Shown: positions 29,886 through 38,733 of the stretch, in pieces
How the letters are laid out: every line of letters starts with the position of its first letter
Position numbering within the stretch: position 1 is the first letter of the stretch
NCBI GenBank assembly: GCA_003258405.1
Contig: QKPN01000010.1
Coordinates: forward strand, 1-64,000
Length of the DNA stretch: 64,000 bases
Source: Rhodobacteraceae bacterium DSL-40
GTDB lineage: Bacteria > Pseudomonadota > Alphaproteobacteria > Rhodobacterales > Rhodobacteraceae
Reading direction: 5' to 3'
Translations under genes and position numbers: made by a program
The notes under the pieces: model-generated
The model's database searches: none
The model's input: the letters and a program-made list of their open reading frames with translations, nothing else
Told to the model about the DNA's origin: nothing

Positions 29886-31214
29886 TCAGGTGGCGGCAAG
29901 CTGCGGGGTGCCGCGGACAGGCCCGCTGCTCAGCGCGAAGACCAGCATCGCAATGGCCGAGATCGCCGCCGGGATCGCGAAGATGAGGAAGTTCTGCTCG
30001 AGCGGCAGTTCCCGCGCCAGCAGCACACCGCCGAACGTCGGTCCGACGATCGCACCGATCCGGCCCACGCCCGAGGCCCAGCCGAGTCCGGTCGAGCGGA
30101 CCGACAGGTTATAGAGCTGCGCAACGCTGGCGTAGAGCAGGATCTGCGTGCCGATCGTGGTGGCTCCGGCGACGAAGACCAACGCGAAGAGCAGGCCCGA
30201 TGCGGGGTTGAAGCCGATCAGCGCGATCGACAGGCTCGCCGCCACGAAATAGGCAATGACGATCTTCGGGAGGCCGAAGCGGTCGCCCAGTCTGCCGCCC
30301 GCGATTGCCCCTGCCATGCCGCCGAAGTTCAGCGAGAACAGCGACAGAAGGCTGGCGCGTTCGGCATAACCGGCTTCCTGCAGCACCTTGGGCAGCCAGG
30401 ACGACAGCAGATAGACGAGGAGCAGGCAGCAGAAGAACGAGAGCCACAGCATCAGCGTGCGCAGGGCGCGGCCGTGGCGGAACAGTTCCGCGACCGAAGC
30501 CGAAACGCCCTTGGTCTCCGCGAACACAAGCCGGTCGTCCGCGGCCAGCGGCGTTCCCGAGACCTTGGCGAAGATGCGCCTTGCCTCGTCCTGCTTGCCC
30601 TGACGGATCAGGAACCCCAGAGACTCCGGCAGCTTCCACAGGATGACCGGCAACAGCAGCAACGGCACGGCAGCGATGAAGAACATGGGCTTCCAGCCGA
30701 AACTGGGAATGAGCCCGATCCCGAGGCCGGCCGCGACCATGCCGCCAATCGAATAGCCCGAGAACATCAGCGCAACAATCGTTCCGCGCATGCGTTTTGG
30801 CGCATATTCATTCATCAGCGCCACGGCATTCGGCATCAGGCCGCCGCAACCCAGACCGGCGATGAAGCGGAAAATCTTGAACTGCTCCGGCGAGTTCGCG
30901 AACCCCGTCAGCAGGGTCGCCGAGGTGAAGAGCAGAAAGCTGATCGCCACGCCCTTCTTGCGGCCGATCCTGTCGGCCAGCGGCCCCAGGATCAGCGCTC
31001 CGAACATCATCCCGAAGAGCGCCCACGCCTGGAGCGCGCCCGCCTGCGGCTTGGTCAGGCCCCATTCCGCGATCAGCGTCGGCAGCACCGTGCCGGCCAC
31101 GAATACGTCATAGCCATCGATCACCAGCAGCGCTCCGCAGAGCGCGACCACCATCCATTGAAAGCTTCCGAACGGGCCCTGGTCGATGGCCTCGCCTACG
31201 TCGATATTGCGCAT
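29886..31214 (-). CDS. MFS transporter, aromatic acid:H+ symporter family (benzoate uptake)
   Basis: A 442-residue inner-membrane protein with about 12 hydrophobic segments. The AAHS-type motifs are visible: DGYDVFVAGTVLPTLI in the first segment, the loop motif GPLADRIGRKKG after segment 2, GLGCGGLMPNAVALMNEYAPKRMRGT, and GGRLGDRFGLPK after segment 8. Family members import benzoate, protocatechuate or related aromatics by proton symport. Position within the ben/cat operon makes benzoate the most likely substrate (BenK-like), but specificity is inferred. Confidence 0.88.
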   Translation of the reverse strand: MRNIDVGEAIDQGPFGSFQWMVVALCGALLVIDGYDVFVAGTVLPTLIAEWGLTKPQAGALQAWALFGMMFGALILGPLADRIGRKKGVAISFLLFTSATLLTGFANSPEQFKIFRFIAGLGCGGLMPNAVALMNEYAPKRMRGTIVALMFSGYSIGGMVAAGLGIGLIPSFGWKPMFFIAAVPLLLLPVILWKLPESLGFLIRQGKQDEARRIFAKVSGTPLAADDRLVFAETKGVSASVAELFRHGRALRTLMLWLSFFCCLLLVYLLSSWLPKVLQEAGYAERASLLSLFSLNFGGMAGAIAGGRLGDRFGLPKIVIAYFVAASLSIALIGFNPASGLLFALVFVAGATTIGTQILLYASVAQLYNLSVRSTGLGWASGVGRIGAIVGPTFGGVLLARELPLEQNFLIFAIPAAISAIAMLVFALSSGPVRGTPQLAAT

Positions 31215-31251
31215 GTCTTGTCTCCACCCTGTTGATTGGTTCAGTTCTGGT

Positions 31252-32037
31252 TCAGCCCGTGTCGCCGCCCGCCACGGGCAGGACGGTCCCGGTGATGTAG
31301 GACGCCTCGTCGGACGCCAGGAAAAGGATCGGGGCGGCCTGTTCCTCGATCGTGCCGTAGCGCTTCATGAAGGCCGATTGGGCCACTTGGGTAACGACCT
31401 CCGCCATCCAGGCCTTTTCGGCAGCGCTGTCGCCCGAGGCGTTACGCGGGATCCGGCGGGGCGGCGCTTCGGTTCCGCCTGGAGCGGTGGCCACGACGCG
31501 GATGTTGCGGGGCGCCAGTTCCATCGCGAGCGACTGCGTGATCGCATTCACCCCGCCCTTGGCCGCCGAATAGGGGACGCGGTAGATGCCGCGCGTGGCA
31601 TTGGACGAGACGTTGACGATCGTCCCCCTGCCCCGCTCCAGCAGGTGCGGCAACACCGCATGACAGCAGTGGAGCGTCGGCATCAGCGAGCGCCGGATCT
31701 CGGCATCGATCTGGGCCGGTTCGAATTCGGCGAAGGGCCGCATGCGGATCGCGCCGCCCACGTTGTTGATCAGGATATCTATGCCGCCGAAGGTCTCGGC
31801 GGCGTGGCGCATGGCCGCGGCGGCACCGTCCCAGGTTTCCAAGTCAGCCTCGAAGGCCGCAGCGTCTCCGCCCGCCTCGGCGGCCACATCGGCCACGAAA
31901 TCGGCGCGGTCCACGAACAGGACCTTGCCGCCTTCGGCCGCGGCGCGCAGGGCGACCGCGCGCCCGATCCCCTGCGCGGCGCCGGTCACCACCAGCACCT
32001 TGCCCGCGAAGCGCCCGGCGAAATGTGCCCCGGTCAT
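31252..32037 (-). CDS. benD: 1,6-Dihydroxycyclohexa-2,4-diene-1-carboxylate dehydrogenase
   Basis: A 261-residue short-chain dehydrogenase. The NAD-binding motif is VTGAAQGIGRAVAL, followed by NNVGG, the catalytic Ser in NVSSNATRG and YSAAKGG for the Tyr-Lys pair. BenD oxidises the cis-diol produced by benzoate dioxygenase, releasing CO2 to give catechol. The start overlaps the benC stop by four bases, so it is coupled to the dioxygenase reductase. Local context fixes the assignment more than sequence alone. Confidence 0.9.
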   Translation of the reverse strand: MTGAHFAGRFAGKVLVVTGAAQGIGRAVALRAAAEGGKVLFVDRADFVADVAAEAGGDAAAFEADLETWDGAAAAMRHAAETFGGIDILINNVGGAIRMRPFAEFEPAQIDAEIRRSLMPTLHCCHAVLPHLLERGRGTIVNVSSNATRGIYRVPYSAAKGGVNAITQSLAMELAPRNIRVVATAPGGTEAPPRRIPRNASGDSAAEKAWMAEVVTQVAQSAFMKRYGTIEEQAAPILFLASDEASYITGTVLPVAGGDTG

Positions 32038-33062
32038 GCGATGGCCTTCAGGGGCACGTTGGGCGTGAACTTCTCGTAGTGGAAGCTCGCCGGGGTGAAG
32101 CCGCTCTCATCGAGGTAGTGCCGCACGGCATCGACCATCGGCGGAGGGCCGCAGAGATAGACATCGACCTCGCCCGCGGCGAGCATCTCCTCGGGCATGT
32201 GCTGCGTCACCCAGCCCTTGCGCAGGTGATCGGACGCCGGATCGGCAACGACCGTCGCGAAGGTGAAGTTCGGCAGACGGCTGGCGTAGGCCGCAATCTC
32301 GTCGACCAGAACCAGATCCAGATCGCGCGTGACGCCATAGACGAGATGGATCTGCCGCGTCGATCCGGCACGGGCCAGAACCTCGAGCATCGACAGGAAG
32401 GGCGCGAGGCCGGTGCCGCCCGCGAGGAACAGAAGCGGGCCGTCGCCGTCGCGCAGATAGAAGCTGCCCATCGGACCCGTCAGGTCCAGCTGGTCGCCGG
32501 GCTTCGCGCGGGCCAGCCAGCCGCTCATCAGGCCAGCCTCGATCTTCTTGATCAGGAAGCCCAGATTGCGCTCACCCGGGGCGCTACTGAACGAATAGGA
32601 GCGGTGCTCGCCGCTGCCCGGCACGCCGATGTTGACATATTGTCCCGGCAGGAAGGCGGGCGCCGAAGCGCTCTCGTCCACCTCCAGTTCCAGGACCACC
32701 GCCGCGTCCTGGTGCGGCTCGATGCGGGCCACGGTCGCCGGGAAGGTTTGCTGGCCGGTCTTGCAGGCCAGCGAGGTTGTCGGGACCGAGAGGACGCAGT
32801 CCGAAGACGGGACCATCTGGCAGGTGAGGACCAGCCCCTCCGCGGCCTCGTCCTCGGTGAGCGCGTCCTCTATATAGTCCTCGCCCATATCATAGCTGCC
32901 GCATTCGGCGCGGCACTTGCAGGTACCGCACACCCCGTCCGAGCAGTCCATCGGCAGGTTGATCTTGTTGCGAAATGCGGCGTCGAGAACCTTCTCGCCC
33001 GGCTTGCAGTCGACGAAGCGGGTGATGCCGTCCTCGAAGTTCAGTGCGATCCTGTAGCACAT
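32034..33062 (-). CDS. benC: Benzoate 1,2-dioxygenase electron-transfer component (reductase)
   Basis: A 342-residue reductase. Its N-terminal plant-type [2Fe-2S] ferredoxin domain has Cys40, Cys45, Cys48 and Cys81 (CSDGVCGTCKC, then LVLTCQMV). A FAD-binding domain (HRSYSFSSAPGERNLGFLIKK, residues about 180-200) and an NAD-binding domain (LLFLAGGTGLAPFLSMLEVL) follow. It passes electrons from NADH to the BenAB oxygenase. It lies between benB (45-base gap) and benD (four-base overlap), the standard ben order. Confidence 0.95.
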   Translation of the reverse strand: MCYRIALNFEDGITRFVDCKPGEKVLDAAFRNKINLPMDCSDGVCGTCKCRAECGSYDMGEDYIEDALTEDEAAEGLVLTCQMVPSSDCVLSVPTTSLACKTGQQTFPATVARIEPHQDAAVVLELEVDESASAPAFLPGQYVNIGVPGSGEHRSYSFSSAPGERNLGFLIKKIEAGLMSGWLARAKPGDQLDLTGPMGSFYLRDGDGPLLFLAGGTGLAPFLSMLEVLARAGSTRQIHLVYGVTRDLDLVLVDEIAAYASRLPNFTFATVVADPASDHLRKGWVTQHMPEEMLAAGEVDVYLCGPPPMVDAVRHYLDESGFTPASFHYEKFTPNVPLKAIA

Positions 33063-33107
33063 GGTCGCTTCCTCCTTGCGGTTTCTTGTGGCTGGGCTCC
33101 GTGGCCG

Positions 33108-33623
33108 TCAGACGTGGTAGACGTCGATGACCTGGCGGATGTAGTCGTTCTTCAGGACGATCTTCTTGGCCGCGATCACCGGTCCGTTCTCCGTCTGACG
33201 AAGGGTCACGAACATCGTTCCGAAGAACTGGTCGGTGGTCTTGTAGCGGTGGTTCAGCGTGTGGAAGTTATAGCGCACGTCCACCTCGCCCCCCCGCTCG
33301 GCGATCACCTCGACGTTCAGGACGGCATGGCTGGTGCGCGGTTCGGGCGTGGATGCGCCCGAACGCTCGGTCTTGATGCGGAAGACGCGGTCTTCGAGAC
33401 CTTCGCGGTTGGGATAGTAGATCAGCGAGATCTCGGACTGCGGGTCCTCGGTCGTCTGGTCGTTGTCGTCCCAGGCCGGCATCCAGTAGGACGCATCCGG
33501 CGCATAGCAGGTCAGCCACTCGTCCCATTGCCTGTCATCGAGCAGGCGCGCCTCGCGGTAGAGGAAGGCGCAGATGGTGCTGTAGTCCAGGCTGGTGCTG
33601 GCGATGTCCTGATCGAGGCTCAT
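33108..33623 (-). CDS. benB: Benzoate 1,2-dioxygenase small (beta) subunit
   Basis: A 171-residue ring-hydroxylating dioxygenase beta subunit with the SnoaL-like fold: [64 protein letters not shown] and the C-terminal [23 protein letters not shown]. It is structural in the alpha3beta3 oxygenase. The start overlaps the benA stop by four bases. Confidence 0.95.
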   Translation of the reverse strand: MSLDQDIASTSLDYSTICAFLYREARLLDDRQWDEWLTCYAPDASYWMPAWDDNDQTTEDPQSEISLIYYPNREGLEDRVFRIKTERSGASTPEPRTSHAVLNVEVIAERGGEVDVRYNFHTLNHRYKTTDQFFGTMFVTLRQTENGPVIAAKKIVLKNDYIRQVIDVYHV

Positions 33624-34990
33624 GCTGCTGCTCCCGTCTTCGCGCCGGCTTTCTCGGTCGCGAGCGCTTCACGCATCACGCGGGCCCAGTATTCGTGCTG
33701 GCAGACGAACAGGCCCTCGTCCTCGCTGCGTTCGCCCGACAGGAGCGGATTGAGCCCCATGCCGCGGGCGTTCTCGTCCGGGCCCTCGATCCACAGGGGC
33801 GCGCCGCGCGACATGTCGTTCCAGAGGTGCAGGCTGCCGGCATAGGCGGTCTGGCAGGCACGGAATTCCTCCAGATCGTCCGAGGTGCCCATGCCCGAGA
33901 CGTTGAAGAAGTCCTCATACTGGCGGATGCGGTTCGCGCGGTCCTCTGCGCTTTCGCCCTTGGGAGCAAAGCAGAAGATGGTGACCTCGGTCCGGTCCAC
34001 GCCGAGCGGGCGGACGACGCGGATCTGGGTGCTGAACTGGTCCATCAGGAACACGTTCGGATAGAGGCAGAGGTTGCGCGTCTGGTTGACGATGTAGCCC
34101 GCCTTCTTCTCGCCGACGCGGGCGATGATCTCGTCGCGGCGGTTGTAGACCGGGCGGACCTCGGGGTTGCGGGTGTTGGTCCAGAGGAGGATATGGCCGT
34201 TCTCGAAGCCGTAGACGCCGGCGACGGACTTGCTCCAGCTGTTGGCGTCGACTGCCTTGGTGCCGGTTTCGCTGCGGCGGTCCATCGTGGTGGCGTAGTT
34301 CCAGTGGACGGAACTCACGTGATAGCCGTCGCAGCCGTTCTCCATCTGCAGCTTCCAGTTGCCGTCATAGATGTAGGAGGAATTGCCGCGCAGAACCTCC
34401 AGGCCTTCGGGCGCCTGGTCGACAATCTGGTCGATGATGACGGTGGTCTCGCCCAGATAGTCTTCCAGGGGCGCGGCATCGGGGTTCAGGCTGCCGAACA
34501 GGAAGCCGCGATAGCTCTCGAAGCGGGCAACCTTCGTCAGGTTGTGCGAGCCGTCCTTGTTGAACTGTTCGGGATATTGCGTGGTCTTGGCGTCCTTCAC
34601 CTTCAGGAGCTTGCCGGTGTTGGCGAAGGTCCAGCCGTGGAACGGACAGGTGAAGCTTCCCTTGTTGCCCTGCTTGCGGCGGCAGAGCATCGCCCCCTTG
34701 TGGGCGCAGGCGTTGATGACGGCGTTCAGCGTGCCGGTCTTGTCGCGGGTGATGACCACCGGCTGACGGCCGATCCAGGTGGTGTAGTAGTCATTGATTT
34801 CGGGGATCTGGCTTTCATGGGCCAGATAGACCCAGTTGCCTTCGAAGATGTGCTTCATCTCCAGCGCGAAGAGATCCTCGTCGGTGAAGATGTCGCGCCG
34901 GCAGCGGTAGAGGCCGGCCTCGGCGTCGTCCTGCACGGCCGTGGCCAGCAGGTTATCCAGATCGCGGGCCTTTTCGAGTATCGCGGACAT
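33620..34990 (-). CDS. benA: Benzoate 1,2-dioxygenase large (alpha) subunit
   Basis: A 456-residue catalytic subunit. The Rieske [2Fe-2S] cluster is bound by Cys95-x-His97 and Cys115-x2-His118 (CAHKG and CPFHGWTF). The mononuclear iron site is around Asp221, His224 and His229 ([13 protein letters not shown]). The enzyme adds O2 to benzoate to form the 1,2-cis-dihydrodiol. Length is the usual 450-460. GAGGGAG lies a few bases before the ATG. Relatives such as toluate or anthranilate dioxygenase share these motifs, but the cat genes and a BenM-type regulator support benzoate. Confidence 0.94.
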   Translation of the reverse strand: MSAILEKARDLDNLLATAVQDDAEAGLYRCRRDIFTDEDLFALEMKHIFEGNWVYLAHESQIPEINDYYTTWIGRQPVVITRDKTGTLNAVINACAHKGAMLCRRKQGNKGSFTCPFHGWTFANTGKLLKVKDAKTTQYPEQFNKDGSHNLTKVARFESYRGFLFGSLNPDAAPLEDYLGETTVIIDQIVDQAPEGLEVLRGNSSYIYDGNWKLQMENGCDGYHVSSVHWNYATTMDRRSETGTKAVDANSWSKSVAGVYGFENGHILLWTNTRNPEVRPVYNRRDEIIARVGEKKAGYIVNQTRNLCLYPNVFLMDQFSTQIRVVRPLGVDRTEVTIFCFAPKGESAEDRANRIRQYEDFFNVSGMGTSDDLEEFRACQTAYAGSLHLWNDMSRGAPLWIEGPDENARGMGLNPLLSGERSEDEGLFVCQHEYWARVMREALATEKAGAKTGAAA

Positions 34991-35065
34991 GAGTTCTCCC
35001 TCGAGGGGTCGCGCCCTTGTCGGGCAGGCCCCTGCTTGATGTTGGTCTTGGGTGGACGGTGGGGT

Positions 35066-35094
35066 CGGGCAGTCGCGCCTTGGCGGACTGCCCG
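35066..35094 (-). other. Intercistronic hairpin between catA and benA
   Basis: A strong inverted repeat: GGGCAGTC...GACTGCCC, extended inside by CGCC/GGCG and outside by one C-G pair. It forms about 13 base pairs with one bulge and a two-base loop. It sits in the 115-base catA-benA spacer. No T-tract follows on the minus strand, so it is more likely an mRNA stabiliser or processing signal than a terminator. Confidence 0.5.
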
Positions 35095-35105
35095 GGATAT
35101 GCCGG

Positions 35106-36044
35106 TCAGGCGGCGGCGCGGCGGCGCTGCTCGTTGACCTGGTTGTCGACGCCGTCGACCAGCGCGGTCAGATGAATGTCGAAGCAGATCTCGGCGAAGG
35201 GGCCGTTCAGCCCGTTGGCGTGAATGCTCTCCTCGTCGGTGCGCTCAATGACGTGGGGCACCAGGCCTTCGCGGGTCGCATAGGCGAAATCGTCGTTGAT
35301 GAGCGGATCGCCTTCGATGTTGATCTGTGTGGTGAGCTTGCGATGACCATCGGCGCTGATGAAGAAGTGGATGTGCGCGGGGCGCTGTCCGTGCCGTCCG
35401 AGTGCCGTGAGAACCTTTTCGGTCGGGCTGCCGGGGGGCACGCCGTAACCGCTCGGCAGGATGCTCTGGAACCTGTAGCTGCCATTCTCGTCAGCGATGA
35501 TCGTGCGGCGCATGTTGAAGGGCGCCTGCTTGCCGGTCGGATCGAAGTGCGAATAGAAGCCGCGCGTGTCGCAGTGCCAGACCTCGACCTTCGCGCCGGG
35601 AAGCGGCTTGCCGTCGGCCCCATGGACCGTGCCGTGCATGATCAGCGTGTGGCCGTTGGTGTCGGTGCCGTCGTCAAGGCGCGCGAAGCCCGTCGATTCC
35701 GGGGCGCCGGCCACGTAGAGCGGGCCTTCGATGGTGCGCGGCGTCGGGTTCTCGATCCCCAGCGAGGCATCGATGGCGTCGAGCCGTTCGTCGATGAAGT
35801 GATCAATCCCCAGGCCCGGCGAAATGAGGCCCGCCTCGCCGGCTGCGCCCATATCGTTGAGCCACGCGACGCCGGCCCAGTATTCGTCCGGCGTGATATT
35901 CAGATCGTCGATCGCCTTGAACAGGTCCGACATCAGCCGATGGACGATCTCCTTCATGCGCGGGTTGCCGTCGTTGTTGTTCAGGCCGCTGAGTTCCTTC
36001 AGGAACGCCTGCACATCGGGACGGTCAAAAATCTGTACGGTCAT
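35106..36044 (-). CDS. catA: Catechol 1,2-dioxygenase
   Basis: A 312-residue intradiol dioxygenase opening catechol to cis,cis-muconate with a non-heme Fe(III). With the ATG at 36044 the iron ligands fall exactly at Tyr164, Tyr200, His224 and His226, the same numbers as the Acinetobacter enzyme ([28 protein letters not shown]). The N-terminal helical linker domain typical of catechol enzymes is present ([21 protein letters not shown]). The chosen start has GGAGG at eight bases; an in-frame ATG at 36062 lies ahead of that site. It lies between catC and benA. Confidence 0.96.
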   Translation of the reverse strand: MTVQIFDRPDVQAFLKELSGLNNNDGNPRMKEIVHRLMSDLFKAIDDLNITPDEYWAGVAWLNDMGAAGEAGLISPGLGIDHFIDERLDAIDASLGIENPTPRTIEGPLYVAGAPESTGFARLDDGTDTNGHTLIMHGTVHGADGKPLPGAKVEVWHCDTRGFYSHFDPTGKQAPFNMRRTIIADENGSYRFQSILPSGYGVPPGSPTEKVLTALGRHGQRPAHIHFFISADGHRKLTTQINIEGDPLINDDFAYATREGLVPHVIERTDEESIHANGLNGPFAEICFDIHLTALVDGVDNQVNEQRRRAAA

Positions 36045-36114
36045 GGTGTCTTCCTCCTTCATTCGTTTTCGAAACTGGGTGGGACGGCTTGTGCCGCCGT
36101 CCTCGTGGGCAGGG

Positions 36115-36405
36115 TCAGCTGTCGTCGTCGCGGATTGCGGACGGGTGGCGCAGCAGCGGCGTCACCTTGATGTCCATGAACGGAAAGAGCGGCAGCCCCG
36201 TCAGGATCTCGTGCAGCTCGGCGGTATCGCGCACGTCGAAGATGCTGACGTTTGCGTATTGTCCCGCGACCCGCCAGATGTGCCGCCACTTGCCTGAGCT
36301 CTGCAGATCCTGAGAGTAGGCCTTCTCGCGCGCGAGGATCTGGGCGGTCTCTTCGGCCGGCAGGTCGCGCGGGATCTTCACGTCCATGAAAACATGAAAG
36401 AGCAT
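36115..36405 (-). CDS. catC: Muconolactone delta-isomerase
   Basis: A 96-residue enzyme of the CatC family, which isomerises (+)-muconolactone to 3-oxoadipate enol-lactone. The start MLFHVFMDVKIPRDLPAEE, the central WRHIWRVAGQYANVSIFDV and the C-terminal MDIKVTPLLRHPSA are close to family consensus, and length is exactly normal. It starts two bases after the catB stop. Confidence 0.96.
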   Translation of the reverse strand: MLFHVFMDVKIPRDLPAEETAQILAREKAYSQDLQSSGKWRHIWRVAGQYANVSIFDVRDTAELHEILTGLPLFPFMDIKVTPLLRHPSAIRDDDS

Positions 36406-36407
36406 TG

Positions 36408-37613
36408 TCAGACCTTTCCGGCTGAGAGGTTCTTCGGGGGCAGACTGATCGTCTTGCGGATGCCGTCGCGGGCAAAGAAGGCCACGCGGTCCTCGTCGAG
36501 CGTCAGGCCGAGCCCCGGTCCGTTGGGAACGCTCAGTTCGAACTCGCTGTAATCGAGCGGCTCGGCCAGGATTTCCTCGGTCAGAAGCAGCGGGCCGAAG
36601 AGTTCCGTGCCCCATTGCAGATTGGCGAAGGTCGCGAAGGCGTGGGCGGAAATCACGGTGCCGACTGCGCCTTCCAGCATCGTGCCGCCGTAGAGGCCGA
36701 TGCCGGCGGCGTCAGCGATGGCCGCGACCCGCAGGGCGTTGAAGGCGCCGCCGCTCTGCTCGAGCTTGACGGCGAAGACGTCGGCCCCCTGGACCTGGGC
36801 AAGCTCGAAGGCGCTTTCAGGGCCGGTCAGCGCCTCATCCGCCATCAGCGCGACGGGAAACCGGCGCACAAGCCGCGCGAGCGCCGCGCTCGAGGCGACA
36901 GGCTGTTCCACCAGTTCACATCCCGCATCGGCGAGCGCTGCCATCCCCCAGGCCGCCTCCAGCTCGGACCAGGCCATGTTGACATCGACCCGGACCGCGC
37001 CCCGCGCGCCAAGCGCCGACCTGATTGCGGCGACGTGAGCGATATCGTCGCGGATCGGGCGGGCGCCGATCTTGAGCTTGAAGATGCGGTGCCGGCGGCA
37101 ATCCAGCATCTGTTCCGCTTCGGCAATGTCGCGAGACGTGTCGCCCGAGGCGAGGGTCCAGGCCACCGGCAGCCGGTCGCGCCGCCGCCCGCCGAGAAGC
37201 TCGCTGACCGGCAGGCCGAGCCGCTTGCCCTGTGCATCGAGCAGCGCGGTCTCCACCGCGGATTTCGCGAAGCGGTTCTCGCGAACAAGCGAGCCGATCC
37301 GCCCCATCAGGGCCTGGACCCGCGTCGCGTCCTGGCCGACCATCGCCGGCGCGAACCACGTGTCGATATTGGTCTTCATGCTTTCGGGGCTTTCGCCGCC
37401 GTAGGCCAGGCCGCCGATGGTCGTGCCTTCCCCGATGCCCACGATCCCATCGCTGCAATGAACCCGAACAAGCACAAGGACTTGCCCGGTCATCGTCGCC
37501 ACGGAAAGCTTGTGCGGCCGGATGGTCGGAAGATCGATGATCACCGTCTCGATGCGCGTGATGACAGCGCAGGTTTCGGTGGCGGGGGTGAGGGGTGCAA
37601 ATGACTGGTTCAT
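36408..37613 (-). CDS. catB: Muconate cycloisomerase
   Basis: A 401-residue enolase-superfamily enzyme (MLE subgroup) converting cis,cis-muconate to muconolactone. The catalytic Lys pair in FKLKIG, the metal ligands in RVDVNMAW, LVEQP and ALMADEALT, and the second Lys in FAVKLEQSGG are all present. It is the first gene of the operon. The ATG at 37613 lies 57 bases from the LysR-type operator. An upstream GTG at 37652 is possible but would bring the start very close to the operator. Confidence 0.95.
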   Translation of the reverse strand: MNQSFAPLTPATETCAVITRIETVIIDLPTIRPHKLSVATMTGQVLVLVRVHCSDGIVGIGEGTTIGGLAYGGESPESMKTNIDTWFAPAMVGQDATRVQALMGRIGSLVRENRFAKSAVETALLDAQGKRLGLPVSELLGGRRRDRLPVAWTLASGDTSRDIAEAEQMLDCRRHRIFKLKIGARPIRDDIAHVAAIRSALGARGAVRVDVNMAWSELEAAWGMAALADAGCELVEQPVASSAALARLVRRFPVALMADEALTGPESAFELAQVQGADVFAVKLEQSGGAFNALRVAAIADAAGIGLYGGTMLEGAVGTVISAHAFATFANLQWGTELFGPLLLTEEILAEPLDYSEFELSVPNGPGLGLTLDEDRVAFFARDGIRKTISLPPKNLSAGKV

Positions 37614-37669
37614 GGCGTGAAACTGCCCCAGAGGCCAGTTTGCGTCCAACACCGTTTGCGTTTACTATC

Positions 37670-37684
37670 ATACCCTCAGGGTAT
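37670..37684. promoter_or_regulatory. BenM/CatM-type LysR operator ATAC-N7-GTAT
   Basis: ATACCCTCAGGGTAT at 37670-37684 is a perfect palindrome (ATACCC-TCA-GGGTAT). It also fits exactly the ATAC-N7-GTAT consensus known for BenM and CatM of Acinetobacter. It lies 57 bases upstream of catB and 90 bases upstream of the divergent regulator gene, where it can control both. Confidence 0.75.
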
Positions 37685-37773
37685 AGTGAGCGCATAGTCG
37701 TGGAGTTTCAGCCTCCTTTGCGCCGCATGATACTCAGAATGGAGACCTGTTCCGCTTTCTCGGGGGTGTGACG

Positions 37774-38733
37774 ATGGATCTGAGACAACTGCGCTATTTT
37801 ACCGCCGTCGCGCGCGAGCGGAACTTCACCCGGGCGGCGGAGCGCCTTCACATTGCGCAGCCGCCGCTCAGCCGCCAGATCCAGCTGCTTGAAGAGGAGC
37901 TGGGCGTCTCCCTGATCCATCGGAAGAGCCGCCCCATCAAGCTCACCGACGCCGGACGGCTCTTCTACGAACAGGCGCTTCAGGTTCTGGGGCGCATCGA
38001 TCAGATGAAGGATGCCACACGCCGGGTCGGCCTGCACCGGAACAAGGTGCTGTCCATCGGCTTTGTCGCCTCGACGCTCTACGGCGGACTGCCCTTGCTT
38101 ATCAGGAAATTGCGCCAGAATGCGCCCGAACTCGACATCCAGTTGCTCGAGATGCTGTCGATCCAGCAGATCGCGGCACTGAAGGAAGGGCGCATCGATC
38201 TGGGCTTCGGCCGCCTCAAGCATAGCGATCCGAATATCCACAGCACCGTCATGCGCGAGGAGCGGCTCGTTGCCGCACTGGCCCAGGACACGGAGCTCGC
38301 GCGGGACATCGCGCCGCTGCCGCTGGCGGCACTCTCAGGCCAGAAGCTGATCGTTTACCCGAAGGAGCCCCGTCCCAGCTATGCCGACCAGATCCTGACC
38401 TTGCTTCAGGACGAGGACGTTCGCCCCTCCGAGGTCCTGGAAGTGCGCGAGATACAGACAGCGCTCGGACTGGTTGCGGCCGATTCGGGGATCAGCATCA
38501 TTCCGGCCTCGGCACGGCAGATGCGTTCGGATGTGCTCTACCGGTTGATCGACGGGCCGCGGGCCTTCTCTCCGGTCATTCTCAACCATCGCGCGGGAGA
38601 CAGCTCGCGGTATCTGGTGTTGGTAAAGCAACTGATCCGCGACATGTATGCCGAGAACCCTCCCTGGCTTGAAGCCAACAATATACACCCCCTGCCAGCC
38701 GAAGGAGGCTCCCCGGGAGCTGCGGAGAACTGA
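37774..38733 (+). CDS. catR: LysR-type regulator of benzoate/catechol genes (BenM/CatM/CatR type)
   Basis: A 319-residue LysR protein. Its N-terminal winged helix is MDLRQLRYFTAVARERNFT, then AAERLHIAQPPLSRQIQ. The effector domain strongly resembles BenM/CatM: IGFVASTLYGGLPLLIRKLRQ, IAALKEGRIDLGFGRLKHSDP and ALGLVAADSGISIIPAS. BenM and CatM respond to cis,cis-muconate and benzoate and activate ben and cat operons. It is divergent from catB with the operator in between. An in-frame GTG six bases upstream is possible, but MDLRQL is the standard start. Confidence 0.93.
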   Translation: MDLRQLRYFTAVARERNFTRAAERLHIAQPPLSRQIQLLEEELGVSLIHRKSRPIKLTDAGRLFYEQALQVLGRIDQMKDATRRVGLHRNKVLSIGFVASTLYGGLPLLIRKLRQNAPELDIQLLEMLSIQQIAALKEGRIDLGFGRLKHSDPNIHSTVMREERLVAALAQDTELARDIAPLPLAALSGQKLIVYPKEPRPSYADQILTLLQDEDVRPSEVLEVREIQTALGLVAADSGISIIPASARQMRSDVLYRLIDGPRAFSPVILNHRAGDSSRYLVLVKQLIRDMYAENPPWLEANNIHPLPAEGGSPGAAEN

